From: Branchiostoma belcheri
Taxonomy: Eukaryota > Chordata > Leptocardii > Amphioxiformes > Branchiostomatidae
DNA: 64,000 nucleotides
Direction of reading: 5' to 3'
Assembly: GCF_001625305.1 (NCBI RefSeq)
Contig: NW_017804476.1
Span: forward strand, 1,438,193 to 1,502,192
The translations under genes were made by a program, and so were the position numbers. This document shows, piece by piece, positions 42,240 through 54,616 of this stretch. The notes under the pieces are model-generated. The model made no database searches and was not told the origin of the DNA. It was given only the letters and a program-made list of their open reading frames with translations. The number at the start of each line of letters is the position of its first letter. Position 1 is the first letter of the stretch.

Positions 42240-43210
42240 TCATAGGATTCAAGTCTGTCTTTTATGTGTCCGAAAATAAATGAGCAAAGAGGGCCTGTAA
42301 CTTTTCACACAAGTTTTATCAGAGGACCGCTAACGTCAACTGTCAAGCCATTTTAGTGCGAGGTGATAAATACTTTTATGAGTTCCTGACTTGTGAAACT
42401 TCAGTGCCCTGCTAGACGATTTCATTCGATTAGTTCAAAGAAAAGACTATAAAATCTGAAAGCAGATAGACCTTTATTAGACCATTTTTACGAGTGGATT
42501 TCTTCAAAAAGGTATTTACTGGCCACCTACCTTGACTTTTGAAAGTTGCAGTGTGACATTCCTTTAGTAGAATGCGGTTTCAAATTATCAGACACCTTTC
42601 TTCCTGGGATCTTTCCTAGCTTTAGGATGGGACCATTCAAAAATTGAGGACGGCACAATGACTGAATGAAAAATTGAAAACTTTCAACTCTATTTTAACT
42701 TAGTTGACAACAACATTTGCAATGCTATGCTATATGTTCTATGTTTGAAACAAAGTATTTCTTGTTATTTGGGCATTGATAGAACCAAAATACCCCATTC
42801 TTTTGAGTGGTACAATCCAAAATACAGAGATTGTAGTGTCCCTAGGGACATGCCAAGGAAAATCTTGGGGGGAGAAGCTGTTGTTAGTAAATATTTATAC
42901 TTTGTTTTTTGCTCAGGTCAAGAAAAGTTCACTGAATTTCTTTTTGGGATCCTTACATTTTTTACTGGTATTTTTAATACTAGTACATGTAATGATAGCA
43001 TCATATCAAATATTCCGAAAATGTTGGGATGGAAGATCATAACATCTTCTGGCTGCCTTGTTTTTCTTCTTGCGTGCCTGGAGAGTCAATATAACACCTT
43101 ACAATTTTCCATCCCAACGCCTGCTTGGAGATTTTCACTACACTAGTCTGCCTAGTCTGCATTGTAACATTTCATTCCAGTCTGTTTTCCACCTTCTGAT
43201 AGCTCACTTC
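42240..43210. other. Unassigned sequence
   Basis: Includes overlapping + frames at 42727-43246 with no recognised domain and no supported splice sites. Confidence 0.35.
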
Positions 43211-43214
43211 TTTA

Positions 43215-43572
43215 GGCCACATCAATTTAATTTGTTGTTTCTCTGATTTTTTCAGAAAAAATATTAAGCGACAGGGCGATAAAAAAAAACAGGCCAAGGC
43301 ACCCCATGATAGCCGGAAATGTTACAATATGAGTCATGAAGTGAACATACCTGGCTGGTTTATAATTAAAACAATAGATTTTGAACTTTTAATGAAACAA
43401 CATTGCATTGTTACATGGAAAAACTAGGAAGAACTAGGAAGAAAAGGACTTTCTTCAACTGTTGGGGCCAAAATATGTCTTTCATTGAGCATTTGCAGTT
43501 AATTAAAAAAAATGCAAATCAGAAAAAATGGACAGGGCGATCCAAGAAGCAACAAATGAAATTGGTGTGGCC
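43215..43572. mobile_element. Harbinger-like MITE with exact TTA duplication
   Basis: Ends GGCCACATCAATTTAATTTG and AAATGAAATTGGTGTGGCC; TTA at 43212-43214 and 43573-43575. Confidence 0.88.
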
Positions 43573-43806
43573 TTAAAAACAAAAAAAGAACATTTGCCAC
43601 CAGCATTTTCTGTGGAAAACCTGCCTCAGTGACCTCTTGAACCAGTCCCAGTCCAAACAGGGTGTAAGTACTAAAGTAGGCAGCTTACCAGAGGATAAGA
43701 ATAGAAAAAGCGGGTAAGCTTTAGGGAACACAGGAAGTCTCCGCCTTACTGGTGCACAGAGTCTGTAGTGTTATAGGATGCAAACGGGCGAAAAAACTTA
43801 TACAAG

Positions 43807-44010
43807 AGGGCCTGCAAGGGGGGGTCCCGGCAACGCTCTACGCTGAATTCGGAATCCTCTCGATTACGCTTTACGATAAATTCCAAGTGGCTACAATGCA
43901 TTATGTAGAATTAAAACGGCAAATACGCTCTATGCAAAATGCGAAGAGCAGCGCTCTAAGTAGAATTAAAACAGCCGATTACGCTCTACGGAAAAGGGCT
44001 TGCGGGCCCC
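43807..44010. mobile_element. CTCTACG-rich MITE, 204 bp, with 8-bp duplication
   Basis: Ends AGGGCCTGCAAGGGGGG and GGGCTTGCGGGCCCC. Flanks TATACAAG (43799) and CATACAAG (44011) differ at one base. The interior is built from repeats of GTAGAATTAAAACGGC and ATTACGCTCTACG. Confidence 0.85.
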
Positions 44011-44330
44011 CATACAAGACCTGAGGCTAAAATTGTTCATTTTATGTTGCTTGAATCCACTGCCATTCAAAATTTTCCACTTTATTAGACTAGTAGTTGC
44101 TACAATTTTACAAAAGTTTTCGTGACACTGAAGAAGAGTATCAATATCCCTGTAGAAGTACATGTACATGTATTCACAATTTGAATCATCTATCGTTTAC
44201 CTGGATGTCTAACCTTCATCAATGATAGCCTTGAAATATTTTAATTATCAAGAACAAGAAGTTGCTACAGTTATACACACAGATGTATATAACATTACAG
44301 TGTTTAGATAAAGAGTACTTAGGAACTTTC

Positions 44331-44483
44331 CAAGCAGATGTTAGGCTTTTTTAGTCATTTTATCAGGCTTTCTATTTTGTCAGCACCTTTTTGGGGTAGG
44401 CAAAGTAGAGCTTACAAAATAGAAAGCCAGACAAAATGCAGACATGAATAAGTTCAATACAAGCCTAACCTTTGCTTGGAAAG
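44331..44483. mobile_element. Diverged MITE of the CCAAGCAGA family
   Basis: ACTTTCCAAGCAGATGTTAG at the left and CTAACCTTTGCTTGGAAAGT at the right; AAAATAGAAAG internal arms are inverted too. Confidence 0.7.
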
Positions 44484-44542
44484 TTGACTTTACAATGTAT
44501 CACCGTTTCTTGAAGGAATTTGTACATACAATACCTTCTCAG

Positions 44543-44648
44543 GAACAATAGACAGAGAAGTTCATTAGAAGTGCTGTCAGACAGTGATTCTGATCTCGAG
44601 AACAATTTACAATCCGCACTATTGTGGCCCTCTCCGTACAATGGACAG
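44543..44648 (+). CDS. Candidate internal exon of an unrecognised gene
   Basis: Flanked by ACCTTCTCAG and GGACAG|gtacct, 106 bases. Its open frame reads NNRQRSSLEVLSDSDSDLEN then NLQSALLWPSPYNGQ, rich in Ser/Asp/Glu in a way that looks protein-like. The phase accepts exon 40855 upstream and 54617 downstream. No known domain; no evidence beyond splice signals and phase. Confidence 0.3.
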
Positions 44649-44649
44649 G

Positions 44650-47600
44650 TACCTTCACTGAGTCAACTTGACCTAATGACCTCTCCCCTTTGTCTGTTTG
44701 TCTGTACACCTTTCTGCAAATATTGAATCATTCTTTATATAAAGAGTAGTGGATGCAATACTTAGCGAGTGTTCTCTTTCTGTCAAGGTATAAAGCAACC
44801 ATTTTTCTTGCTTTGAGGTTAATTTTATGTACCATCTGTTGGTAAATCACCCCTAGTTGCTGTAACAATGGGACAAAACATGACACACAAAGAGGAGTCA
44901 GTCACAGAATCAACAACAATTATCAGCTTTTGTTTCAGTAATTAACTGCGATATCTCCCCAGCATGCAGCCCCATTATCTAGAGCGAGCTGAACAAACGC
45001 TGTGAGAGGCCAAGCTGTTGTCCGTAGACAAACATTTGCATGTTTTGTTCACGAGATGCCACGAAATTCTGACCCAACGCTGATGCTATTCTGCTGTAGT
45101 GTCGTACAAGATTCCTAGCTGACGAAGTGTTCTCGAGAGGGAAGCTTGGCCGCCAGATGACCAAATATCCGCTGAACAAGAACTGAGGAATCTGGACATT
45201 CATTGAAAGGTATTTATGGACATTTCTTGTCTTTCCAGTTGTTCAGTTCTGGGGTAAATCTTGGTAGGGTAGGACTCACTAGGAGTGCCTGAACTCATAT
45301 CATTGACTGTTCTTTTTTCTTTCACTCTTTACTAGAAAAGAATCCTCAACATACTAGCAGTTATGATTTAAACAAAAACCTTTCAGTAACCTCCTAATTA
45401 TTATTTTTTTGCTACTACATGTTGCTGTATTTTACAGTTATGTATTGTAATGTTATACCTTTTACCCTCTGTTGCTGCAAGAAATGTGGGTCTTGAACTG
45501 TTTTCACGGCAGAGCATTTGACATTGAAACTTCCTTTCAGAGCTAGACACATCTTTTTAACAATCTCATAAAAAGAGAACAGGTTGAATAGGTCTTATTA
45601 AGAATTCCTGACTTGGCCAATACCATAGTGATACACAGTTCCTAGAAATATTTCTTGAATGTGAAACGCCTTGTTCTATAACAAGCACATGTAACATTAG
45701 CACCTGTACTAGTACCTCCCTCACGTCACTGGAATGAAGGACTCCTTTGTGACAACTGCATACCTGCACACGTCAACGGATTCTTCACCATTGTACCGCA
45801 TCACCACCTTGACCTACTGTGTTTTCATAACAAGGTCGCCCAAAATGTTTGGGAACTCCCAAAGGCTTTGAAATGGAGCCGTTTAACCAAGAAGATTTTA
45901 AACCTCCTTGGTTAAACACACAGTCACCTGCAGAAACTACCCTCCCACTGCGTATTACCCTTCTCAGTTCAGCTTTCAGCTAGACTGCTTTATGTAGAGA
46001 GGTCTAAACTGTTATCCTGAAGATTTAAAGCAAATTGTAATACCAGTTTCAAACTTGCTTATTGAGCAGCATTTAGAACCTTCCCGAATTGGGATTTATG
46101 ATTTCACAAACTCACTTAATAGTTGGTTTTCCAACCATTTTTTTTGTTGTTGTCTTGTACAAAATAGATACATATACAATAATACACGGTGCATCTTAAA
46201 TGAAATGGTCCAGTGAGTGTTAACGTTACTATAATCTTTTTTCTGCAAAGCTTACTTACTCATTGCTTTTGACCTAAAAGTTTTCCTCAGAAATTTCCTT
46301 CAGACACAACATGGTTTCCAATAAGACATTCTATTATGCACAGATTACAGAGGCTATTAACATATCATTCTGACAACTCATGTATTGTATGTTACAGACT
46401 CTGTCTCTGTTGCACTAGAATATCTAGACGTCATCATTCTACCATTCTGCGTCCCAGTTAGCCCAAATCTTGTTTTAATCACCACGGATTAGTGTCAGGT
46501 AATCCCTCTGCAAAGTTAATCCGTCCATCGATGGCTCCCTGAAGCGAGTCCTTTGTTCTGTTACAAAGAGTTTCTATAAACTTTGACATACATTTTCCGC
46601 AAGCAGACCTTTCAAACACTTCGCTGAAAGGCGTCAACTGTCGAGAAAAATATTAGCCATCCACGGTTGCAGGCTGACTAGTCAGACATAATACCAATCA
46701 AATCAAGCAGCGCCAATTAATAAATTGTGTAAATTTTCTTGGTGTTGACGGCATTCATTTGCGGCCCACCGTAGCCGCTAAACCAGCACTCGCACAAGGG
46801 AGGATGAATTTCTCATTTAGGTAGAACAAACACGCGTCGGTGACAAGATTTGCGCAGCAGACGGGTCTCACGGCAACTGGCTGTTTGTCGTTAGGATTAC
46901 GGTGGGGGTCGCCATTGTTGGGCGCGGATGACGGGGATTGATAGGGGCTTGTCAGGTGGGCCGTTTGCAGGTGGACAGCTCGTTTACCTGGGCAGAAGTA
47001 CTCTTACCTGTTGAGGGCAGGTTGTATAGCAGCACCTCTCCAGGCCTTGATCTTGACAACCCAAGCGTGTCATTAAAGGTAAGAAAGTCTGGCAAGCACT
47101 CTTGAACGTACTGGACAGTATTGTTAGACTGAACATTATTTGCAGGCATGAATTTATGCAGCAACAAGCTAAGTGTCTTATAAATACCATATGTTACCGG
47201 AAACGCACTGTGCTCTAAAGAATTCATTCTCTGAACTGAGGTCATTACCAGTAGCCACAGCTACTGTGGCTAACCTTTAGCTGTCAGTTTTCAACTTCAT
47301 GTAAGGTTATTATAAGGGTTTATAAACTTTTATCACTTAGATGAAAGGACGAACGGTTGCCATTTTATAACTGGGATGTAGTTGATGTTGTTGTTGTCTG
47401 GGGGGGAGGGGCTCAAAAGAAGACGGTATTGAATCTGAAGTCCAATCTTCAGCTTGATGCCAACTCAAAAAAGTATTAAACCCTTCAAAAGTTGTTCCAG
47501 TGGTCAGTATGTTGGCTATACTGTGTAAGGTTAGTCTCTGTGACTGAATTTGACTCTTTAATCCCCATAAGTTTTGACCCACTTGTTAGAAGGACTTTGG

Positions 47601-48015
47601 GAATGACACATAAACAAAGTCCTTTGAAGTTGAACTGGGTTCCAAAGAGAACCCCTTTTAATGACAGGCCTGCATGGGATCTGGAGAAACCTATAAAACA
47701 TGGGATATGTGCAGCATGCCCTCTTAGCTTTTTCGTATACATGTAAGCCTGGTCACAATCTTCTTAGTGTCGGGTTAGCTGATATTTAACGCAGACGAGG
47801 GATTACGAGAAGGCTGGTAGTAAGAGCAAGGTGCATGCAGTTGCTAAGTAATTTGAAACCAACATTCCGGTTCACATGTGAAATGTTGTAGTCTCCATTT
47901 TAGAGAGACCTTTGAAACCATTGGCCAATCTTTGTACACATGTATTCATCTATCCAATCACAACTTCTTTTAGAACCAGGCTGTTTCAAACAAGGTTTGC
48001 TTTAAATTTGGTGTT
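44650..48015. other. Repeat-poor intergenic stretch
   Basis: This is the longest stretch here with almost no recognisable repeat. A GC-richer block at about 46740-46990 contains AACAATGGCGACC on the minus strand, a YY1-like or start-site-like context. A homeodomain-type AT motif CAATTAATAAATTG lies near 46711. I cannot support a gene; it may be regulatory. Confidence 0.3.
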
Positions 48016-48016
48016 A

Positions 48017-48096
48017 CTAGCCTGGATTCTAGACCCATTCACTGGATAGCTTTGGACCTAGTAAAAGTAGTATGCTATGGGTCTGGCATCCAGGCT
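48017..48096. repeat. Foldback element (TAGCCTGGATTCTAGACCC)
   Basis: AGCCTGGATTCTAGACCCAT is mirrored by ATGGGTCTGGCATCCAGGCT. Same family as 39781, 53026 and 63352. Confidence 0.75.
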
Positions 48097-48679
48097 AGGT
48101 TTAGTGTATCCTTCAGGATGTCTGCAGATTGAGGCTAGAAATAACGACTTTTCAACACCTGGCAAGAGACGCGAAGGAGACAAAAACTATAGAAACAGGA
48201 TCATTTTGCTTTCCTAACAAACAGAATTATCTACTGCCAACGGTTCATTTACGGCTGTTTTAAATCATTTAATGCAATAAAGCATATCTTCACTCAGCTG
48301 ACCTACATGCACTGAAGCTTGGCTGGAGGTTTTGCAAATATTGCCTTGTTGATATTATCTCAGTAGTCTGTTGCTGACTGGACTGTACTTGAAGGTTGTG
48401 TAGTAACAGTGTTTGCCCCGCTATGGGGTCGTATTTTGCAGCATGTGTGTTTGCAATGGCAGAACGTCAGGTTAATGTGTAGCAAGAGGCACAAAATTCT
48501 CAGCGCTTCAGATGGCTTGTCATCGTATGACAAGAAGAGTAGGCTACTGCGTGCTTGCCTTTTCATAAAGAAGTTTGCCTGCATCACGCTTCTATTATTG
48601 TGGTCACATCTGTTTGTGCAAGGAGCTAGAGATATGACCTGACAAATACGTCCACCGATACCAAACGTTATCAGGGAAC

Positions 48680-48815
48680 GAGTTCCGATCTCGACGCCGC
48701 GTCACCACAGTATTGATCGTATCACATTCCGAGCGCGCTACGGTAAACTTTTCGCCAGCGTCTGCGATCTGTGTGTGTACACGGGCAACCCAGGGTCAAG
48801 AACTCAAGATTGATG
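48680..48815 (+). promoter_or_regulatory. Candidate first exon with terminal ATG
   Basis: A GC-richer segment ends in AAGATTG-ATG|gtgagt, the ATG being the last three bases before a strong donor. Joined to the acceptor at 54617 it would give MEPSPLV in phase. It could be an alternative 5' exon of the weak gene model. No TATA box is evident. Confidence 0.2.
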
Positions 48816-48829
48816 GTGAGTGGGAAAAA

Positions 48830-49880
48830 GTGGCCTGTTGGTGAAACAAAAGGTGACCAAGTGCTGAGTAAAAAAAAACATGGCATCCATCATCATTAGC
48901 CTGACATTTGCCATGGCGATTGTCAGACTAAAAAGTTATGAACAACCTTTATATCGTGGACCTCCTCTTTCCGGAGTCATTTAGAAGGACATAATTGCTT
49001 CGAACCTTCAGATAACATTCTCGTCTTTAAGTGGCTGCATTTTTGTACGAATGAGCCTTTCTTCCGCTCTTCATTTTGTACCGGTCAGACGAATAAAAGG
49101 GCTGCACCTGCTTTAGGTAATTTGTTCAGAGGGTGTTTAGGAACACTTCATTGTAAAGGCGGGGAACAATATGTCTGGGAGAAAGGAAAGTTGGTGGACA
49201 AGAGTACCTCCTTTGTTGCATAAGTGTGTGTAATAGATGTCTGCCCTGTTTTTGTATATGTAGCAGCAATTAAGCAGTGTTAGGTACTGATGGAGTAGAG
49301 ATAGAGTGAAGGTCAACTAGAGGTCACCACCCTACAGTAGGCAGGTTAATGGGTCTGTATGGGGGGGGGGCGGTTACACTTGATGCCAAATTCAGGAAGG
49401 CTGGCTAGCCTGATGTACATTGTATTCTTCTGCACTTTTTATGCTTAGAAACTTCTCAACACAATAATCTTAAGTTATTGATTATAATATGCAGCAAATT
49501 TGATCTTCTGAATCTCGGTAAAAATCATAGAAAAACCTGGTTACTCTTTATACACTTGCTACACAGGCTTGTCCAATGGCACTTGACTACCTGTAAATAA
49601 GGATTAACTGATTCCAAATGTTGGAGACTAAACCAGTCTTTTTAGATGGGTTTTCTGGACATAATATAATTTTTAGAGCTAGATTAAAGTACGATAATGC
49701 CAGAAAACTCAGGAGACAATTCACACACAAAATATCTGTCAGTGTAAGTGAATTGTGACTTCATTTTCATAATCATTGGAGTTTAGAAAGTTTGCCGCCA
49801 AATCCATCTATGCAACCAAGAAAGTTAAACCTCCTTGATGCAACAAAGTTGTGGGAGGATCTCTAAGGTGTAAGAATTAT
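48830..49880. other. Unassigned sequence
   Basis: No exon or repeat recognised; a G10 run lies near 49360. Confidence 0.4.
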
Positions 49881-49887
49881 GACTCTG

Positions 49888-50885
49888 CTCAGAGCCTGCA
49901 GTAAAGGCTATAATGCTGCAGTAGTGCTGTTTGCCAGAGCCTGCAGTAGAGGCTATAATGCTGCAGTAGTGCAGTGGTTAAAGGAGTACTAACCTCCAGA
50001 AGGAGGTGCTATATTTCGACAGGCATTTATTTTTGGAATTGAAAAATGCATATTATTTTACAGTATACAATTAAATGTCCATTTTGCGCGCAAGTCTTAA
50101 AACGCATCGAATCCAGGACAAACTCTCCAAATACCCTCATAACTATCCCAGAATACACCGCGCTACCCCATTAGTGTCTATGTTTTAAACAAAAAGTTAC
50201 GTTACAGACCTCATTTCGGGGGCGATAAGAAAAATTCATACCGTTTTGTGTTCTTTGGTATCTTACCAACCACTGCCCTTCTTGGTGTCCTTATCGCCCC
50301 TCATTTATGCCGCAAATATTGACGATGAAAAAAACGGCGTAATCTAGTTATCCTATCCAAAAGTGGCGTAATCTAATTATCTGTTCAAGCGATACTTACA
50401 TGCAAATAAGTTGAGAAAATCAAAACACGCAGGATGAAACTGGCTCCCACTGTATTCGACATCCTGATATTATAATATCCAAGCCACAGGTCAAGCAAAG
50501 TAAAGCAAGTAATTTCTCAATCATCAGCTTGTTAGTGTGCTTGTCTCCTACCATTTTCGCCGAAAAATGTTTATGTTGACCTGAAGTGTATGAGCATTGC
50601 GTAAGCCAGAGTTCCCGGATGTATCAATTGTGGTTCAGCATGGGGGAAAATGATATTAATATCACTTTACAAACATGCTCCGCTCAACTCGTACAAGCGA
50701 AATTATGTAAAAAGTCGGCTAGTTATGTATTCATTGGAGCATAATGTATCGAAAAATAGCACTTCCTTCTGGAGGTTAGTACTCCTTTAATGGTACAGAC
50801 TCCTGCCATGAGCCTGCGGTAGAGGCTATAATGCCGCAGTAGTGCAGTGGTTAATGGTACAGACTCCTGTTTGCCAGAGTTGCTG
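49888..50885 (+). repeat. Short tandem duplication hosting a transposon
   Basis: GCCTGCRGTARAGGCTATAA-type units occur at about 49896, 49937 and 50812; two include GCAGTAGTGCAGTGGTTAA. The middle copy is split by the element at 49982-50786. Confidence 0.8.
49982..50786. mobile_element. TTAA-flanked MITE, 805 bp (piggyBac-like)
   Basis: Terminal inverted repeats of 38 bp begin AGGAGTACTAACCTCCAGAA and differ at about two positions. TTAA is present at 49978-49981 and 50787-50790. The neighbouring duplicate at about 50848 reads GTGCAGTGGTTAATGGTACA, exactly the site without the element. No transposase frame is present. TTAA targeting is characteristic of piggyBac transposases. Confidence 0.9.
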
Positions 50886-50889
50886 CGGG

Positions 50890-51460
50890 TCAGCTGCAAT
50901 GAAAGGATGTTTTCAACAGGACTTTTCTTAGACCACTGAGCAGTGACATACGAGAAGCCTTATACCTGATTTACCTGCCCTTTTCACATACTTCTTGGCT
51001 TATACTTTAGTAATAGGAAAACTTGACATAAAGCTAAGTTAGATGTCTGCTATTCTATGTGGAATTGCATGCTGCATCATCTAAAGATCCCGATGATGTA
51101 CTTTTGTGCACTGTTGGTTGTTTTTCCTGTTATAGTCTTGCTTGTCTATCTTGTAAGTATGTTTGCAGTTGGGGTCAAACCACTGACAATTCTGTGATTT
51201 TTTATGAATCACCATAAGATTAAAAGCTTGCACAATTTGCCACAATGATTTAATATCCATACTTTGATCCTCACACACAATAATGTACAGAACTTCTTAA
51301 CTCAATTGATTCCATAATTCAGTTTTGATATATGAAGTAAACTGTTTGCTGTGTTACAACAAGGTTAATTCCAAGTCACTATACAGGTTGTCCTTGCTGC
51401 TAATGAGTGCTATTTCAAAATGTAAGCATTTGTTTGTCTAGAGTATACGTTACATCATTT
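50890..51460. other. Unassigned sequence
   Basis: AT-rich, nothing recognised. Confidence 0.4.
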
Positions 51461-51473
51461 GGAGGCCTATAAT

Positions 51474-51686
51474 AGGGGGCCTGCAAGCCCTTTTCCGTAG
51501 AGCGTAATCGGCCGTTTTAATTCTACGTAGAGCGTAGATGGACCCTCTTCGCATTTTGCGTAGAGCATATTCGCCGTTTTAATTCTACGTAATACGTTGT
51601 AGCCACTTGGAATTTATCGTAAAGCATAATCGAGAGGTTTCCAAATTCAGCGTAGAGCGTTGTCGGGACCCCCCCTTGCAGGCCCT
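51474..51686. mobile_element. CTCTACG-rich MITE, 213 bp, exact 8-bp duplication
   Basis: Flanked by CCTATAAT at 51466-51473 and 51687-51694. Ends AGGGGGCCTGCAAG and CTTGCAGGCCCT. Opposite orientation to 43807. Eight-base duplications and an AGGG start fit hAT transposition. Confidence 0.92.
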
Positions 51687-52126
51687 CCTATAATACTCTG
51701 CTATTGTGTTCTCAGGGTAGATTAGCCATATCAGCCCTGACAGATACCTTGGGACAATACATTAGTCTGTGTTCTTATACTTGTATTCTCAAGTACTGGA
51801 AAATACATTATGTGGCCTAGCTGTGAGCACTGGTTACTCTTTGGAAAATGTTATTATTGCAGGCCAAAAAATAAATGGTCAATTTTATTGGTGAAACATA
51901 AAAGGTTGTGTTCAAAATCTCAAGTCATGGTCTGTGAAAATTCTTCACCTTTAGGTAATTGTTTTTCATGGGCAAATACAAAGTCAAACATACGCGTGTT
52001 TACGAGTAAACAAACATGACAGGTCAACCCCAGACCAAACTGAAAACTTCAAGGACCCTGTTTTGAAGTTCCCCACCGCAAATGGTCCACGCTTTCCCCC
52101 GATGATGACATGTTCTCACTGAAGCA

Positions 52127-52382
52127 GACTTTTTCCGTAGAGTGTAATCGACCGTTTTAATTCCATGCAGAACGTAGACGGGCCGCTCTAATTCAACGTA
52201 GACAGTAATTGCCGCATTTTGCGTAGAGTGTAATTTGCTGTTTTAGTTCTACGTAATGCGCTGTAGCTACCCAGAATTTATAGGGAAACGTTATGGGGAG
52301 GCTTCTTAAATTCAGCGTAATATGTAGCCAGCTTTCAAAATTTAGTGTAGAGCGTTGTCGAGACCCCCATACAGACCCTCTC
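52127..52382. mobile_element. CTCTACG-rich MITE, left end worn
   Basis: Interior matches the family (TCCGTAGAGTGTAATCGACC, GCATTTTGCGTAGAG); the right end reads GAGACCCCCATACAGACCCT. Confidence 0.7.
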
Positions 52383-52641
52383 GTATCTTTTCTCCAACCG
52401 AAGAACAAGGAGTCAAACAAGCCTCTGATACAATCTTTGCCAGATGCATTTGTCAGCGGTTCCTCATGTATCGTTGGCGTATCTGTGACTTGGCCTTGCA
52501 TGGACGATTTGGAGAGAACAGTTGGTTGTTGGTGACAGTGGTGGAAGTGAAGAAGGCCTTGTCAGCACCAGGGACAGGCACTATTTATAGACCTTGACTT
52601 GATCATTCAGTAGTAACACCAACCTCTTCTGGGTAACATTA

Positions 52642-52790
52642 GGCCACACCAATTTAATTTGTTGGTTCACAGATGTTTTTTCTGATTTGTAGAAGAAAAA
52701 CAAGATTCTGGTTCAGAACCAATTAAAAATGTTCATTAAAAAGGTTCATATTTTGGCCCCAACAGTTGAAGGAAGTCCCATCCCAGAGTT
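52642..52790. mobile_element. Harbinger-like MITE, truncated
   Basis: GGCCACACCAATTTAATTTG follows TTA at 52639-52641; the interior TTTTGGCCCCAACAGTTGAA is inverted relative to its usual place, so the element is rearranged and lacks its right end. Confidence 0.65.
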
Positions 52791-52869
52791 TCATCTGAGC
52801 TTGAATTACACAGAAAAGTTATAGAAGACATAGCCACATGCAAAAACTGCTGTCACTGTGGAAAATAAT

Positions 52870-53140
52870 AATCTCCAAGCAGATCCTACAGCTGTAACCA
52901 TTGTCTAAAGGAATGACCTCTGGATATGGTCACTCCTTTGGCCAATGGTTACAGAAAGTAGCTTCAATTTTAATCATGATTTTTAACTTCCTTGGTTTTA
53001 ATACAGCCGTGCCACCCTAGAATCTAGCCTGGGTACCATCCGGATTTTCGGTCCGCAAAGCTTGAAAAATCATTTTTTTCGAGTGTTGCGGAGCGAAAAT
53101 CCGGATGGTACCCAGGCTACCTAGAATCTGCTTGGAGATC
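52870..53140. mobile_element. MITE (CCAAGCAGATCCTA ends) with a nested foldback
   Basis: AATCTCCAAGCAGATCCTAC and TAGAATCTGCTTGGAGAT form the outer ends. Inside sits the foldback element 53026-53120. Confidence 0.75.
53026..53120. mobile_element. Foldback element with exact 9-bp target duplication
   Basis: AGCCTGGGTACCATCCGGAT and its inverse form a hairpin with a short central A/T-rich loop. CTAGAATCT stands on both sides (53017-53025 and 53121-53129). The host copy of CTAGAATCT belongs to the surrounding MITE end, so the nested order is clear. A 9-bp duplication is typical of Mutator-like transposases. Confidence 0.88.
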
Positions 53141-53144
53141 AGAA

Positions 53145-54610
53145 AATATTGTCACCAGATAGTTTTCAATACAGTTAAACTTTTCTCTCGAAAAAGTTGA
53201 GGGAACAAGAAGTTCAGTTGACATGGATTTCACTAAACTAACACCAGTCAGATTTTCATGACTTTCTTTTGTATAAACAGTAAAAAAAGATAGGGGTTCA
53301 TCTTTCTTCAATGCTTTCCTGTTCAATTTGTCAGTCATTTATCTAGTATCTGATTCCTACCATTTTCTATTCTGGAAGTATCTGATGTCTTTCTTTTCAT
53401 CTGAAATAAAGCCTGGGTGTTTTGAGAAGACCGAAGCTTTCTCAGATTTGCTTTTCTAAACGTATCGTTTTTGCATTTGTTCCTGAAAATCCAGTATTTC
53501 TTTTTACAGAAATAGAACACTGCATCCTACTCCTACGAACAAAATATTCACTCAACAGCTATATCTTATATCAACAGTACACAGTTACATGTTGTTTCTG
53601 TGGCTCTGAATCTCATCGGGCATTACCAACCCTAATCCTTTGTTGATAATGCTGTAGAAAGAACAGTTTTCCGGGGTTTGACAGTAACTCACATGGCATA
53701 AGGCACTGTCATTCTTTCCAAGGAAATCAGATTATGCTAAAGCAAGGTTGGGATATGGTTGTTGTTTCAACTGACATGCTTCGAACGAGATAAACTGAGA
53801 AAAGTCACTAATAAAATCACTGTATCCAAACCATACATGCATTTTCTTTTTTATGTAACGTCACGTTATACAAAGTCATGATGCATTGTAGGTTTAAGTA
53901 TTGTAGTTATTTGGTTGTATCTAAAATGTTCATAGTGGATTTCATTGTTTTCAACCATTATTTACTTTGGAAAAAAGAATCAGAATGTTATATTCAAGCA
54001 ATACTTAAATGGGTAAGAACTCTTGGAAATTTCTGTGTGAATCAAGTGTTAAACTTTTAAAGCCTAAAGCAACTACTGTTGCTATATTGTGACAAGTTTG
54101 GGCTGGTTTCTATGGCAAGTATCAAAACATGGCTCAACTAATGACCAGTCGTGTCGCCTGGAAGAGGCAATCCACCTGTTAGAGTACAGACACTGGCGAC
54201 GCCCGATGTCTCCGAGTTAGAATCAAGAAGATTTTTATCTCTCGTACATCCTGGAAGAAGCATCCTCCATGCCTCTATGAAGTAGAGGGCGTCGCCTTGA
54301 TTTGACAGGATTTCGCGGTTTCTATGGAAGTTCATAAAAACAAATCTGACATTTTTCTACCCCAGTTGTTGGCCTTGCCTTGTTTAGAATATTGGATTAA
54401 TCAGTCCATGCAATGAAACCCTTTACTTTTGTTTTAGCGTATTTGTTGGGGATTAACATGAAACGCCCTTATCCCCTTTCAAGCTGCGGATAATCTGGTA
54501 TATTCTTTGATTGGGGGAAGGGTTTTCGGAAATGTCGGGCGGCACGGGCTGGCTGGTGCACTCATGTAGCGGTTTCCCTCCACCACTCGACCATAAGTCA
54601 ATATTTTTCT
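53145..54610. other. Unassigned sequence
   Basis: No exon with supported splice sites. Short frames (53117-53646, 53878-54335) have no domain. Confidence 0.35.
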
Positions 54611-54616
54611 TTTCAG

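Noticed and set aside
46952-47245. A 97-codon minus-strand frame in a repeat-poor region
   Set aside because: No recognisable domain, no clear splice signals and no supporting neighbour exon; kept only as part of a possible regulatory stretch.
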